Assembly: GCA_049840935.1 (NCBI GenBank)
Contig: JASGJA010000005.1
Span: forward strand, 62,001-126,000
Origin: Mesorhizobium_G sp049840935
GTDB taxonomy: Bacteria > Pseudomonadota > Alphaproteobacteria > Rhizobiales > Rhizobiaceae
DNA: 64,000 bases
Direction of reading: 5' to 3'
Every line of letters begins with the position of its first letter. Within the stretch, counting starts at the first letter, position 1. Below the pieces are notes generated by a model that had not been told where the DNA came from, did no database searches, and worked only from the letters and a program-made list of their open reading frames with translations. Made by a program: the position numbers and the translations under genes. Positions 56,355 through 64,000 of the stretch are shown here, piece after piece.

Positions 56355-57659
56355 ATGCCCACAACCGATATCGCCCGCAGGGTCTATGATCACGCGTGGA
56401 AGCTTGATCCAATCGTTCGCAGCCTGCTGGATACAGATTTCTACAAGCTGCTCATGCTGCAGATGATCTGGGGCATGTACCCCAAAGTCAACGCCACCTT
56501 CTCGCTTATCAATCGCACGACGAAAGTTAAGCTTGCGAAGGAGATCGACGAGCAGGAATTGCGTGAGCAGTTGGACCACGCCCGGACCGTCCGCATAACC
56601 AAAAAAGAGATGATTTGGCTGGCTGGTAACAGCTTCTATGGTCGTAAGCAGATTTTCGAGCCGGAGTTCCTTGCATGGCTGGAGAATTTTCAGCTTCCCG
56701 AATATCGGCTGGAACGCGTTGGCGACCAATATGAGCTGGAATTTCCCGGACCATGGATGCACACATCCATGTGGGAGATACCCGCGCTGGCGATTATTAA
56801 TGAGCTGCGCTCCCGCTCAGCGATGAAGAAGTTTGGCCCGTTTGAGCTGGACGTGCTTTATGCGCGCGCCAAGGCGAAGATGTGGGAAAAGACCGAGCGC
56901 CTGAAAAAGCTTCCGGGCATCAAGATTTCGGATTTCGGAACGCGCCGCAGGCATAGCTTCCTGTGGCAACGCTGGTGCGTGGAAGCGCTGAAGGAAGGCA
57001 TAGGCGAAGCATTTACTGGCACGAGCAATGTGCTGCTGGCGATGGACAATGATCTGGAAGCGCTCGGCACCAATGCGCACGAGTTGCCAATGGTTTTTGC
57101 GGCACTGACCGATAATGACGAAGATTTGAAAAAGTCGCCCTATCGTGTGCTGCAGGATTGGCAGCGCTATTATGGCGGCAATTTGCTGATTGTGCTGCCA
57201 GATGCATTCGGCACGGACGCTTTTCTGCGGGACGCGCCGAACTGGGTGGCCGACTGGACCGGTTTCCGCCCCGACAGCGCACCGCCAATAGAAGGCGGCG
57301 AACGCATTATCCGCTGGTGGAAAGAGAAAGGCGTCGACCCAACGAAAAAGCTGTTGATCTTCTCGGACGGTCTCGACGTGGATACCATCATCAAGACATA
57401 TGAACACTTTGACGGTAAGGTGCGCATGAGCTTCGGCTGGGGAACGAACCTGACAAATGATTTCGAAGATTGCGCACCACGTCCGACAAGCCAGTTGGAT
57501 GCGATTTCACTGGTGTGCAAGGTGACGGAAGCGAATGGGCGACCGGTAGTGAAGCTTTCCGACAATCCCGAAAAAGCCACCGGCGACCCCAAGGAAATCA
57601 AACGCTACATACGCCTTTTCGGCGAAAGCGGCAGGGTCAGGCAGAAGGTCTGGGTGTGA
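56355..57659 (+). CDS. pncB: Nicotinate phosphoribosyltransferase
   Basis: 434 residues from the ATG at 56355, with GAGGGAG just before it. Family motifs: SLLDTDFYKLLMLQMIW, the catalytic region with FGTRRRHSFLWQRW, EAFTGTSNVLLAMDND, and HELPMVFAALTDNDED. Converts nicotinate and PRPP to nicotinate mononucleotide, the first step of the Preiss-Handler route to NAD. Likely in one transcription unit with the MATE gene upstream. Confidence 0.95.
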   Translation: MPTTDIARRVYDHAWKLDPIVRSLLDTDFYKLLMLQMIWGMYPKVNATFSLINRTTKVKLAKEIDEQELREQLDHARTVRITKKEMIWLAGNSFYGRKQIFEPEFLAWLENFQLPEYRLERVGDQYELEFPGPWMHTSMWEIPALAIINELRSRSAMKKFGPFELDVLYARAKAKMWEKTERLKKLPGIKISDFGTRRRHSFLWQRWCVEALKEGIGEAFTGTSNVLLAMDNDLEALGTNAHELPMVFAALTDNDEDLKKSPYRVLQDWQRYYGGNLLIVLPDAFGTDAFLRDAPNWVADWTGFRPDSAPPIEGGERIIRWWKEKGVDPTKKLLIFSDGLDVDTIIKTYEHFDGKVRMSFGWGTNLTNDFEDCAPRPTSQLDAISLVCKVTEANGRPVVKLSDNPEKATGDPKEIKRYIRLFGESGRVRQKVWV

Positions 57660-57688
57660 CCAAGACTGGCTGCTTTCTGGAAATTGTG

Positions 57689-59086
57689 ATGCGTTTCAAA
57701 CTTGTTTTTTTTGCTTGGCTGGCGTGCGTCCTGTCGCCGGACGTGGCTTTTGCCCATGCGTCGGAGCGCGGGCATGTTCTGCTTTTGCCGACCGGCTATT
57801 ACCTCGCAGGCGGGGCTTTTGCAGTGGTCGCAAGCTTTGCGATTCTGTTTTTCCTGAAGCCTGCGGCGCTTGATACCTACAGAAATTTTTGCTTGCCGCT
57901 TTGGCGTTCGCCCGAACGCCTGCGGATACTAACGAGTGCACTATCTTTCTTGCTCTTTATCGCTCTGGTGGCCGCAGGGTTGCGCGGCAGCCCCGATCCT
58001 ACACATAACCCGTTGCCATTGACCATCTGGACGTTGCTGTGGGTCGGCGTGCCATTGGCGCAGGGTCTGTTAGGAAATATCTGGCGCTGGATCGATCCAT
58101 GGTATGCGCCGTGCCTTGCTGTGCAAAAACTCACGCGTACAGCAGAACGCGCATTTGATGAAGGCAAGGCAAACTATCTTCCAGCGGTTTTCTTGTTCGC
58201 CGCATTTGCGTGGTTTGAACTGATTTATATTGCTCCAGAAGACCCGCGACGCCTCGCCATCGTCTCGTTCTCATACTGGATCGTTACCTTTGTTTTCGCC
58301 GTGTTGTTTGGTCACGAGAAATGGACCAGACAGGGTGAATTTCTCACCGTGTTTTTCTCTATGATCGCGCGATTCGGAGTCATACAGCCGTCCAAGGAAA
58401 AGCCCGAAACGGTGGAGTTACGATTGCCCGGAGCGGGGGTAGCGGAAGCGAGAGCGTTGCCAATGAGTGGCGTCGTATTTCTGCTCGCGAACCTCGCTGC
58501 AGTGTCTTTCGACGGCTTTTCCAGGACGTTCCTCTGGTTGGGAAGCATTGGAATAAATCCGCTGGAGTTTCCGGGACGTTCGGCAGTGACCGTGCCAAAT
58601 AGCATCGGGCTTTTCGCGGTGATGATCGCGTTTCCAATTGTTTTCGCTCTGCTGGTTCGCGCGGGTGAACGGATGGCAGGTGAGAACAACCGAGAGGCTA
58701 TCGGCTTGTTGGTCTGGTCGATCGTTCCGATAGCACTGGCCTATCACTTCGCGCATTATTTGACTTCATTTCTGGTCGATGGACAGGCGGCGTTTATCGC
58801 GCTTTCCGATCCATTTGCGCGCGGGTGGAATCTGCTCGGTCTGAGTGGACGTCATCTGGAGGCGGGCATCGTGATGGGTCACGATGCGGCGTGGATGTTG
58901 TGGAATGCCGTGTCGCTTGCGATTATCGCAGGGCATGTGCTCGCCGTGCTTATAGCGCACATGCTTGCAATCCGCCTTTACGGCCAGACGCGCACCGCGA
59001 CAATCAGCCAGTTGCCGCTCGCGGTTCTCATGGTCGGCTATACGTTGCTCGGCTTGTGGTTACTTTCCACACCGTCAGCAGGTTAG
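57689..59086 (+). CDS. Large polytopic membrane protein of unknown function
   Basis: 465 residues from MRFKLVFFAWLACVLSPDVA, a signal-peptide-like start beginning 30 bases after pncB; upstream in-frame codons overlap pncB and are rejected. About 12 hydrophobic segments, including VLLLPTGYYLAGGAFAVVAS and LTIWTLLWVGVPLAQGLLGN. A conserved-looking motif IWRWIDPWYAP and AYHFAHYLTSFLVDGQ follow. Proteins like this recur in alphaproteobacteria; I know no proven function. Confidence 0.7.
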   Translation: MRFKLVFFAWLACVLSPDVAFAHASERGHVLLLPTGYYLAGGAFAVVASFAILFFLKPAALDTYRNFCLPLWRSPERLRILTSALSFLLFIALVAAGLRGSPDPTHNPLPLTIWTLLWVGVPLAQGLLGNIWRWIDPWYAPCLAVQKLTRTAERAFDEGKANYLPAVFLFAAFAWFELIYIAPEDPRRLAIVSFSYWIVTFVFAVLFGHEKWTRQGEFLTVFFSMIARFGVIQPSKEKPETVELRLPGAGVAEARALPMSGVVFLLANLAAVSFDGFSRTFLWLGSIGINPLEFPGRSAVTVPNSIGLFAVMIAFPIVFALLVRAGERMAGENNREAIGLLVWSIVPIALAYHFAHYLTSFLVDGQAAFIALSDPFARGWNLLGLSGRHLEAGIVMGHDAAWMLWNAVSLAIIAGHVLAVLIAHMLAIRLYGQTRTATISQLPLAVLMVGYTLLGLWLLSTPSAG

Positions 59087-59184
59087 AGCGCTTGCGACCG
59101 CGCGTCATTGTGCTCTAATGGCAATTCAGGACTGACACGGCGTGACCGTGCAGACATGCCAACAAAAAACAACAGGGGAACGGC

Positions 59185-60486
59185 ATGACGAAGAAGTCAT
59201 CAATTATCCTTCCATCGACCTCCATTTCACGCCGCGACGCGTTGAAGGGAATTGCAGCGGCCGGCACGCTCGCCACCGCGCCGGGTTTCGTGCGCTACGC
59301 GCAGGCGCAAAGCTCTGCGCCAATCAAGATTGGCTTTCAGGCGCACAAGACCGGTATCGGCGCGGCCTATGGGCGTTGGTATGAGCGCACCACTGCGGCG
59401 GCCGTGAAAGCGATCAACGCTGCTGGCGGCATCAATGGCCGTCCAGTTGAAATCGTGACCGAAGACGACGGCACCGACCCCAAGCGCGGCGCCGAGGTGG
59501 TTGCCAAGCTTGCCACTCAGCATCAATGCGATGTCGTTTATGGTACGCTGTTCAGCCATGTCGTCGTGGCTTCTGCGCCCGTCGCGGGCGAATTGAAAAT
59601 TCCGTATTTTGTGGTGAGCGAGGGTTATCACGTCGCCTCCGGCAAGATGAACCGCTACTGCTTCCAGCCGGGCATTACCGATGTGCGCTCACAGGTGACT
59701 GCAATGGCACCGTGGGTTTCGGGAAATCTCGGAAAGAAGGTCACCATGATCTTCCCGGATTACGCGTTCGGCCACGACCATCGTGACTATTTCACCCCTG
59801 CGATCAAGACGGCAGGAGGCGAGGTCATCGCGCAGATCCCAATCCCGCCGACAGAGAGCAGCTTCACGAAATACTTCCCGCAGATTCCGGCGGAAACCGA
59901 GGTTCTCTATCACGTGATGGTCGGACCGGCTGTGCTGACATTCGTGAAGGAACTTGGCGAATTCTACGGTTCCAACAAGCCGCAGCTTTTCGGCTTTATC
60001 GACTCGCTGGAAGCGGTGGACATCAACAGCCCCGGCCTTGAGTTCCTCGACGGCTCGCATTTCTGGGAAGGCTCGCCGCGCTATACGCAGGCAAATGATT
60101 CCGAGGCAATGAAGGCTTATCGCGCGGCGGTCGGGATTGACGACAATGGTGCGGCAGTTGGCGACCCCAAAGACGTTTCGACAGCAGCACATATGTTCGG
60201 TTGCTGGGAAACGCTCTACGTCATCAAGCAGGCGATGGAAGCGGCGGGCTATCAAGGGCCGGCGGACCGCGCCAAACTCATCGAGGCGACAGAGGCGATT
60301 CAGGGCTTCGAGGAAGGACCGGAACACCCACAAGGCGACAAGATATTCGACGGCAGATTGCATCAGGTCTATGGCCACCAGAACATTTCAAAGGTGGAAG
60401 GCGGCAAGCTGACGGTCGTGCATCGCACCGAGATCAAGGACGGCATGTACGAAGCCGAAGGCGACTACACACAGCAGGCTTTGTAA
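59185..60486 (+). CDS. ABC transporter substrate-binding protein (branched-chain/amide type)
   Basis: 433 residues. The N-terminus ISRRDALKGIAAAGTLATAP is a twin-arginine signal. The mature part is a type I periplasmic binding fold of the Leu/Ile/Val or amide (FmdD/UrtA) family: KIGFQAHKTGIGAAYGRW, AINAAGGINGRPVEIVTEDD and YVIKQAMEAAGYQG. It captures a small organic solute for the LivHMGF transporter encoded downstream. The actual ligand is not known. Confidence 0.9.
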   Translation: MTKKSSIILPSTSISRRDALKGIAAAGTLATAPGFVRYAQAQSSAPIKIGFQAHKTGIGAAYGRWYERTTAAAVKAINAAGGINGRPVEIVTEDDGTDPKRGAEVVAKLATQHQCDVVYGTLFSHVVVASAPVAGELKIPYFVVSEGYHVASGKMNRYCFQPGITDVRSQVTAMAPWVSGNLGKKVTMIFPDYAFGHDHRDYFTPAIKTAGGEVIAQIPIPPTESSFTKYFPQIPAETEVLYHVMVGPAVLTFVKELGEFYGSNKPQLFGFIDSLEAVDINSPGLEFLDGSHFWEGSPRYTQANDSEAMKAYRAAVGIDDNGAAVGDPKDVSTAAHMFGCWETLYVIKQAMEAAGYQGPADRAKLIEATEAIQGFEEGPEHPQGDKIFDGRLHQVYGHQNISKVEGGKLTVVHRTEIKDGMYEAEGDYTQQAL

Positions 60487-60522
60487 TGGCCGGGGTAGTG
60501 GAGGATTCAATTTCTGTGTTGG

Positions 60523-60615
60523 AACCCCCACCCCTTACCCCTCCCCTCAAGGGGGAGGGGAAACACACATGTTCGTTTCTCAATACCCTTCCCCCGTGAG
60601 GTTAAGGGTTGGGGG
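60523..60615. repeat. Palindromic intergenic repeat inside the transporter operon
   Basis: An inner hairpin CCCCTCCCC-TCAAG-GGGGAGGGG (60538-60560) is enclosed by a second inverted pair, AACCCCCACC...CTTA at 60523-60537 and TAAGGGTTGGGGG at 60603-60615. GC-rich palindromes of this type occur as multi-copy repeats in many Hyphomicrobiales genomes (RIME/REP-like). It lies between the binding-protein gene and livH and could attenuate or stabilise the mRNA. Confidence 0.8.
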
Positions 60616-60663
60616 TAGCAGCACTTCAGCATTGTTCCCTGCTGTCTACGGTGCCTGAGCCGC

Positions 60664-61545
60664 ATGGGATTTGGGCCGCATCTGTTGCTGGCAACGCTTG
60701 AAGGGTTGGTGACAGCCGCCGTTCTCGCGTTGACGGCGCTGGGCCTCTCGCTCGTGTTCGGCGTCATGCGCATCGTGAATGTTGCGCATGGCGAGTTTTT
60801 CATGCTCGGCGCGGTGGTTGCGTGGGGCGTTGCTTCCATGGTGACTGGCAATCCAGCCTTGGGCTTCGTTGCGGCATTGATTGTCAGTCCGCTGGTGGTC
60901 GGAGCTGTCGCTTTCCTTTCGGAACGGTTGGTGTTGCGGCGGCTTGAGTACAATCCAGAAGCGACAATCGTTGCCACAATCGGATTGCTCTATATCATCC
61001 AGCAGGCAGCGCTTACCTTCTATGGTCCCGAAGCACGGCCCGTGGAAGCGCCGTTCAATTTTCGCATCCAATTCCCGTGGTTCGGCTATTCCGGTTATAA
61101 GCTGTTCGTGATCGCCGCCGCGATAGTGCTGCTCATGATTGTGTGGCTGGTGCTGACGCGTACGCGTATCGGTCTCATCATGCGGGCAACGCAGATCGAC
61201 CGCGAGATGGCGCGTGCTTTCGCTATACCCGTCGAACGGGTCTATGCGGGCGTATTCGCGCTAGGCGCGATGTTGGCAGCCATCGCTGCCGTATTGATCG
61301 TGCCAATCCAGCAAGCGCACTATCTGATGGGCCTCGACCCTCTGCTGCTGTCGTTTATCGTTGTGATTATCGGTGGGCTTGGTTCGCTGCGTGGCACGTT
61401 GGTCGCTGCGCTGATAATCGGCGTTTCGGACGGCATCATCGCGATGTTCTTTTCGCCGACGCTTGCAAAGATGATTGCCACCGCCGCCGTCGCGCTGGTG
61501 CTGGTGTTCCGCCCGCAAGGGCTGTTCGGAACCGCGCCGCGATGA
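60664..61545 (+). CDS. livH: Branched-chain-type ABC permease LivH
   Basis: 293 residues, eight membrane helices, with GLSLVFGVMRIVNVAHGEFFMLGA at the start and ATQIDREMARAFAIPVERVY as the coupling loop. Forms the inner-membrane channel with LivM. ATG of livM overlaps its TGA by four bases. A Tat-exported binding protein is encoded upstream. Confidence 0.9.
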   Translation: MGFGPHLLLATLEGLVTAAVLALTALGLSLVFGVMRIVNVAHGEFFMLGAVVAWGVASMVTGNPALGFVAALIVSPLVVGAVAFLSERLVLRRLEYNPEATIVATIGLLYIIQQAALTFYGPEARPVEAPFNFRIQFPWFGYSGYKLFVIAAAIVLLMIVWLVLTRTRIGLIMRATQIDREMARAFAIPVERVYAGVFALGAMLAAIAAVLIVPIQQAHYLMGLDPLLLSFIVVIIGGLGSLRGTLVAALIIGVSDGIIAMFFSPTLAKMIATAAVALVLVFRPQGLFGTAPR

Positions 61546-62519
61546 ATTTCGGCAAGCAGATCATACTGCATATAGCGGTGATCGCGCTTCTGGCGGCGCT
61601 GGATTATGTGCTGCCTGCCTATCATCAAGGCGTGTTCGCGCGGATCATGGTGCTGGCCGTGTTTGCGATGGGCTATAATCTGCTGTTTGGCTATACGGGC
61701 CTGCTTAGCCTCGGCCATGCGATGTTTTTCGCTGCGGGGCTGTATGGCGCGGGGATGACCGTCTATCATCTTGGCTGGACGCTGCCACTTGCCTTTGTGG
61801 CGGGCATTGGCTGTGCGGCTGTTCTGGCGCTGGTCATTGGTCTGCTGGCGCTGCGCACGACCGGCGTCGCGTTCATGATCGTAACCATGATGTTTGCGCA
61901 GGTGCTGTATCTCGCGACGCTGTATTTCGGTCAATGGACGCGCGGCGATGAGGGCATAGTGTTGCCTCAACCGACGCGATTGGTCGAGTTTGCCGGGCTT
62001 CACTTCGACTTTTCGAACCCGGTGACGCGCTATTATACGGCGCTGGTGTTATTTGCGACGGTGCTGCTCATATCGCTCGGAATTGTGCGCTCACGCTTCG
62101 GGCGCGTGCTGGTTGCTATCCGCGAAAATGAAGATCGTACGCGGATGCTTGGCTACAATGTGTTCGCGAACAAGCTGGCGGCTGTCGTTGTTTCCGGAGC
62201 AATTTCCGGCGCGGCGGGCGCCGCTTACGCGCTTCTGTTTGGCTATGTTGGCTCGACCTTCGCGTCGGTGCAATATTCAATCCTGCCGCTGTTATGGGTG
62301 CTGTTGGGCGGAGCATCGACCACGCTTGGCCCGCTGCTCGGAACCGTGCTGATGTACTATCTGGTCGACTTTTCCAGCGATGTGCTTGCTCGTGCGGTGC
62401 CGGACTGGAACTTCTCCTACCTCGGCGTTGTCGGCATAGCTCTGATCGCGCTGGTTTTATTTTTCCCCAAGGGCATTTTAGGAACAATCCGGGCACATTG
62501 GGCGAGGTGGCTTCCATGA
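61542..62519 (+). CDS. livM: Branched-chain-type ABC permease LivM
   Basis: 325 residues from MNFGKQIILHIAVIALLAAL; upstream in-frame codons belong to the livH region. Nine to ten membrane helices with FAMGYNLLFGYTGLLSLGHAMFF and AIRENEDRTRMLGYNVFANK, the LivM coupling loop. Overlaps livH and livG by four bases each, so the subunits are made in fixed order. Confidence 0.92.
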   Translation: MNFGKQIILHIAVIALLAALDYVLPAYHQGVFARIMVLAVFAMGYNLLFGYTGLLSLGHAMFFAAGLYGAGMTVYHLGWTLPLAFVAGIGCAAVLALVIGLLALRTTGVAFMIVTMMFAQVLYLATLYFGQWTRGDEGIVLPQPTRLVEFAGLHFDFSNPVTRYYTALVLFATVLLISLGIVRSRFGRVLVAIRENEDRTRMLGYNVFANKLAAVVVSGAISGAAGAAYALLFGYVGSTFASVQYSILPLLWVLLGGASTTLGPLLGTVLMYYLVDFSSDVLARAVPDWNFSYLGVVGIALIALVLFFPKGILGTIRAHWARWLP

Positions 62520-63244
62520 AGCCGCTGCTGATCGCGCGCAATCTTTCGCGGCATTTTGGCGGGCTGAAGGCCGTCGATATGGTGGATTTCTCGGTGAACC
62601 CCGGCGAGGTGCGCGCCGTGATCGGGCCGAACGGCGCGGGCAAGACAACGCTCGTTAGCCTGTTGTGTGGACGGATAGAGCCGAGTTCCGGCGTAATCGG
62701 GTTCAATGGCGAAGATATTACCCGCGTACCCGCGCATATTCGCGTGCGGATGGGTATCGCCTACACATTCCAGATAACCAGCATTTTCCCGAACCTGACC
62801 GTTTACGACAATGTCGCGCTGGCAGCGCAGCGCACCTTGACGGATGGGCGCTCTCGCAAAGCGCTGGATGCAAGCGTTCGTGATGCAATGCTGCATGTTG
62901 GATTGACCGAGCGGGCATCAATGCCCGCCGCCGCGCTTTCCTATGGCCATCAACGCCTTCTCGAAATCGCGATGGGACTGGCGTTGCACCCTCGCCTGCT
63001 GATCCTCGACGAACCCACTCAGGGGCTTTCCGACGGCGAGATAAAGGATTTTATCAAGCTGGTGCGCGACATTCGCAAGGAAACGACTGTGTTGCTGATC
63101 GAGCACAATATGGATGTCGTGATGCGGCTGGCCGACCGCATAACTGTCATGGAAAATGGTCGCATTCTTGCCGAGGGAGCGCCGCGCTCAATTCGTGCGA
63201 ACGCAAAGGTGCAGCAAGCCTATCTGGGAACCGCCGATGGCTGA
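62516..63244 (+). CDS. livG: Branched-chain-type ABC ATPase LivG
   Basis: 242 residues. Walker A IGPNGAGKTTLVSLL, Q-loop YTFQITSIFPNL, signature-like ALSYGHQRLLEIAMGLA, Walker B LLILDEPTQGLSD and H-loop IEHNMDVVMRLA. The signature loop reads SYGHQ instead of SGGEQ, the usual LivG form. One of the two ATPases of the transporter; overlaps livF by 8 bases. Confidence 0.92.
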   Translation: MKPLLIARNLSRHFGGLKAVDMVDFSVNPGEVRAVIGPNGAGKTTLVSLLCGRIEPSSGVIGFNGEDITRVPAHIRVRMGIAYTFQITSIFPNLTVYDNVALAAQRTLTDGRSRKALDASVRDAMLHVGLTERASMPAAALSYGHQRLLEIAMGLALHPRLLILDEPTQGLSDGEIKDFIKLVRDIRKETTVLLIEHNMDVVMRLADRITVMENGRILAEGAPRSIRANAKVQQAYLGTADG

Positions 63245-63945
63245 TGCGCTAACGATAGCCGGGCTGGATTGTTTTTACGACGAGACGCAGGTGCTGTTCG
63301 GCTTCGGCCTGACGCTCGAAAAGGGCGAGGTGCATTGCCTGTTCGGGCGCAACGGCGCGGGCAAAACAACCGCGCTTAAGGCCATAACGGGTTTGTTGCC
63401 CGCGCGTGCGGGTTCGATCCGGTTAGGCGACAGAGAACTGACAGAGCTTGCGGCGGAAAACGTGGCGCGGGCTGGCGTGGCTTACGTGCCGCAAGGACGG
63501 CGGCTGTTCGGCGAACTGACCGTTGCTGAAAATATTGAGATCGGGCTGATGGCGCGCGGCAGAGGCAAGGCCACACGCGAAGCAGTGCTCGATCTTTTTC
63601 CCGCTGCTGCGGGAGCGATTGAAGCAGCGCTCTTCGACGCTTTCCGGCGGCGAGCAGCAAATGCTGGCTATGGCGCGGGCGCTGTGCCTTGAACCGGAAG
63701 TTCTGCTGCTTGACGAACCGACGGAAGGCCTGATGCCTTCGATGATTGCCAAAATACGCGAGACAGTCGCGGCGTTGGGTGTGCGAGGCGTCTCGACACT
63801 GCTTGTCGAGCAGCGCGTCGATGCCGTGCTGCCCGTCGCCAACCGCGTGACCTTCATCGAGAACGGGCGCAATGTTGAAACCGTGCCTGTCGAGCGGCTT
63901 CGCGAAGAGCCCGAACTCGCAAAAAAGTATGTGGGAGTGAGCTAG
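63237..63945 (+). CDS. livF: Branched-chain-type ABC ATPase LivF, frameshifted
   Basis: Walker A LFGRNGAGKTTALKAI, Q-loop AYVPQGRRLFGELTVAENI, then a run of five T at 63595-63599 with one base too many breaks the frame after AVLDLF. In the other frame the chain goes on with LRERLKQRSSTLSGGEQQML, Walker B VLLLDEPTEGLMP and VEQRVDAVLPVANR. Removing one T gives about 235 residues, the normal size. Second ATPase of the transporter. Confidence 0.9.
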
Positions 63946-63956
63946 GGGTCTTGGCC

Positions 63957-64000
63957 TTAGCTGTAGTCACCCCACGGTCCGTGATGCGCGCCCTCTTCGC
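63957..64000 (-). CDS. Partial protein end at right edge
   Basis: The last 44 bases read on the minus strand as EEGAHHGPWGDYS followed by a stop (TAA) at 63957-63959, so a gene entering from the right probably ends here, convergent with livF. Too short to assign a family. Confidence 0.3.
   Translation of the reverse strand, partial: EEGAHHGPWGDYS

Noticed and set aside
1..64000. CRISPR array
   Set aside because: No regularly spaced direct repeats of 20-40 bases were seen; the repeats at 8371-8884 are inverted and irregular.

Overview
The window looks like a chromosome segment of an alphaproteobacterium of the order Hyphomicrobiales (Rhizobiales), perhaps near Brucellaceae or Phyllobacteriaceae. 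Reasons: an FzlA-type glutathione-transferase-like protein, a neighbouring dapB/gpmA/exporter/glucokinase/mgsA block, a NodF/NodE-like carrier-protein and synthase pair, an AK-rich histone-H1-like protein and overall high GC. No 16S gene is present, so the genus is open.

Layout. (1) 1 to about 14.1 kb is a mobile island. It holds a small serine recombinase, an 854-residue protein with a zinc ribbon and a C-terminal PD-(D/E)XK nuclease motif (candidate defence gene), a secreted Cys-containing protein, several small membrane or secreted proteins, a roughly 1200-residue primase/helicase-type replication protein, repeat-rich DNA beside it that resembles a replication origin, two coupled unknown genes, and leftward promoters sharing one sequence. 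No capsid, tail, conjugation or terminase gene is visible, so it resembles a satellite or plasmid-like integrated element. It probably continues beyond the left edge. (2) 14.2-24.9 kb: an Fsr-like exporter, a membrane protein, a GST, a cobalamin-riboswitch-controlled btuB-btuF-btuC-btuD operon and a three-gene two-component operon. (3) 25.3-32.8 kb: an MFS carrier, a Tat-exported L,D-transpeptidase, small zinc or PhnA-like proteins, a sunset-domain protein, a LuxR regulator with a degenerate receiver, the glutathione-dependent formaldehyde pair (dehydrogenase and S-formylglutathione hydrolase) and tRNA-Leu(CAG). (4) 32.8-44.7 kb: gpmA, dapB, an MsbA-like exporter, glucokinase, methylglyoxal synthase, MepA, an SDR protein, QueG, FzlA, UppP, a TauE-type permease, a complex-I-39-kDa-like SDR protein and CsbD. 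(5) 44.8-57.7 kb: an ACP/KAS pair, a GST, an H1-like protein, a P-loop kinase, a sugar-mutarotase-like protein, ComM, a D,D-carboxypeptidase, a NhaD-like antiporter, a ferredoxin-reductase-type flavoprotein, a MATE pump and PncB. (6) 57.7-64 kb: a polytopic membrane protein and a branched-chain-amino-acid-type ABC transporter (binding protein, LivH, LivM, LivG, LivF) with a palindromic repeat inside the operon.

A striking property of the whole window is at least 15 single-base frameshifts in otherwise intact genes, in both island and housekeeping genes. Most are one extra base, and many lie in short A/T runs. I treat them as probable sequence or assembly errors and give merged gene boundaries, noting the shift position each time.

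The most interesting parts are the nuclease gene of the island, its replication region (a 26-bp inverted repeat, nested inverted repeats and tandem palindromes) and the shared leftward promoters.
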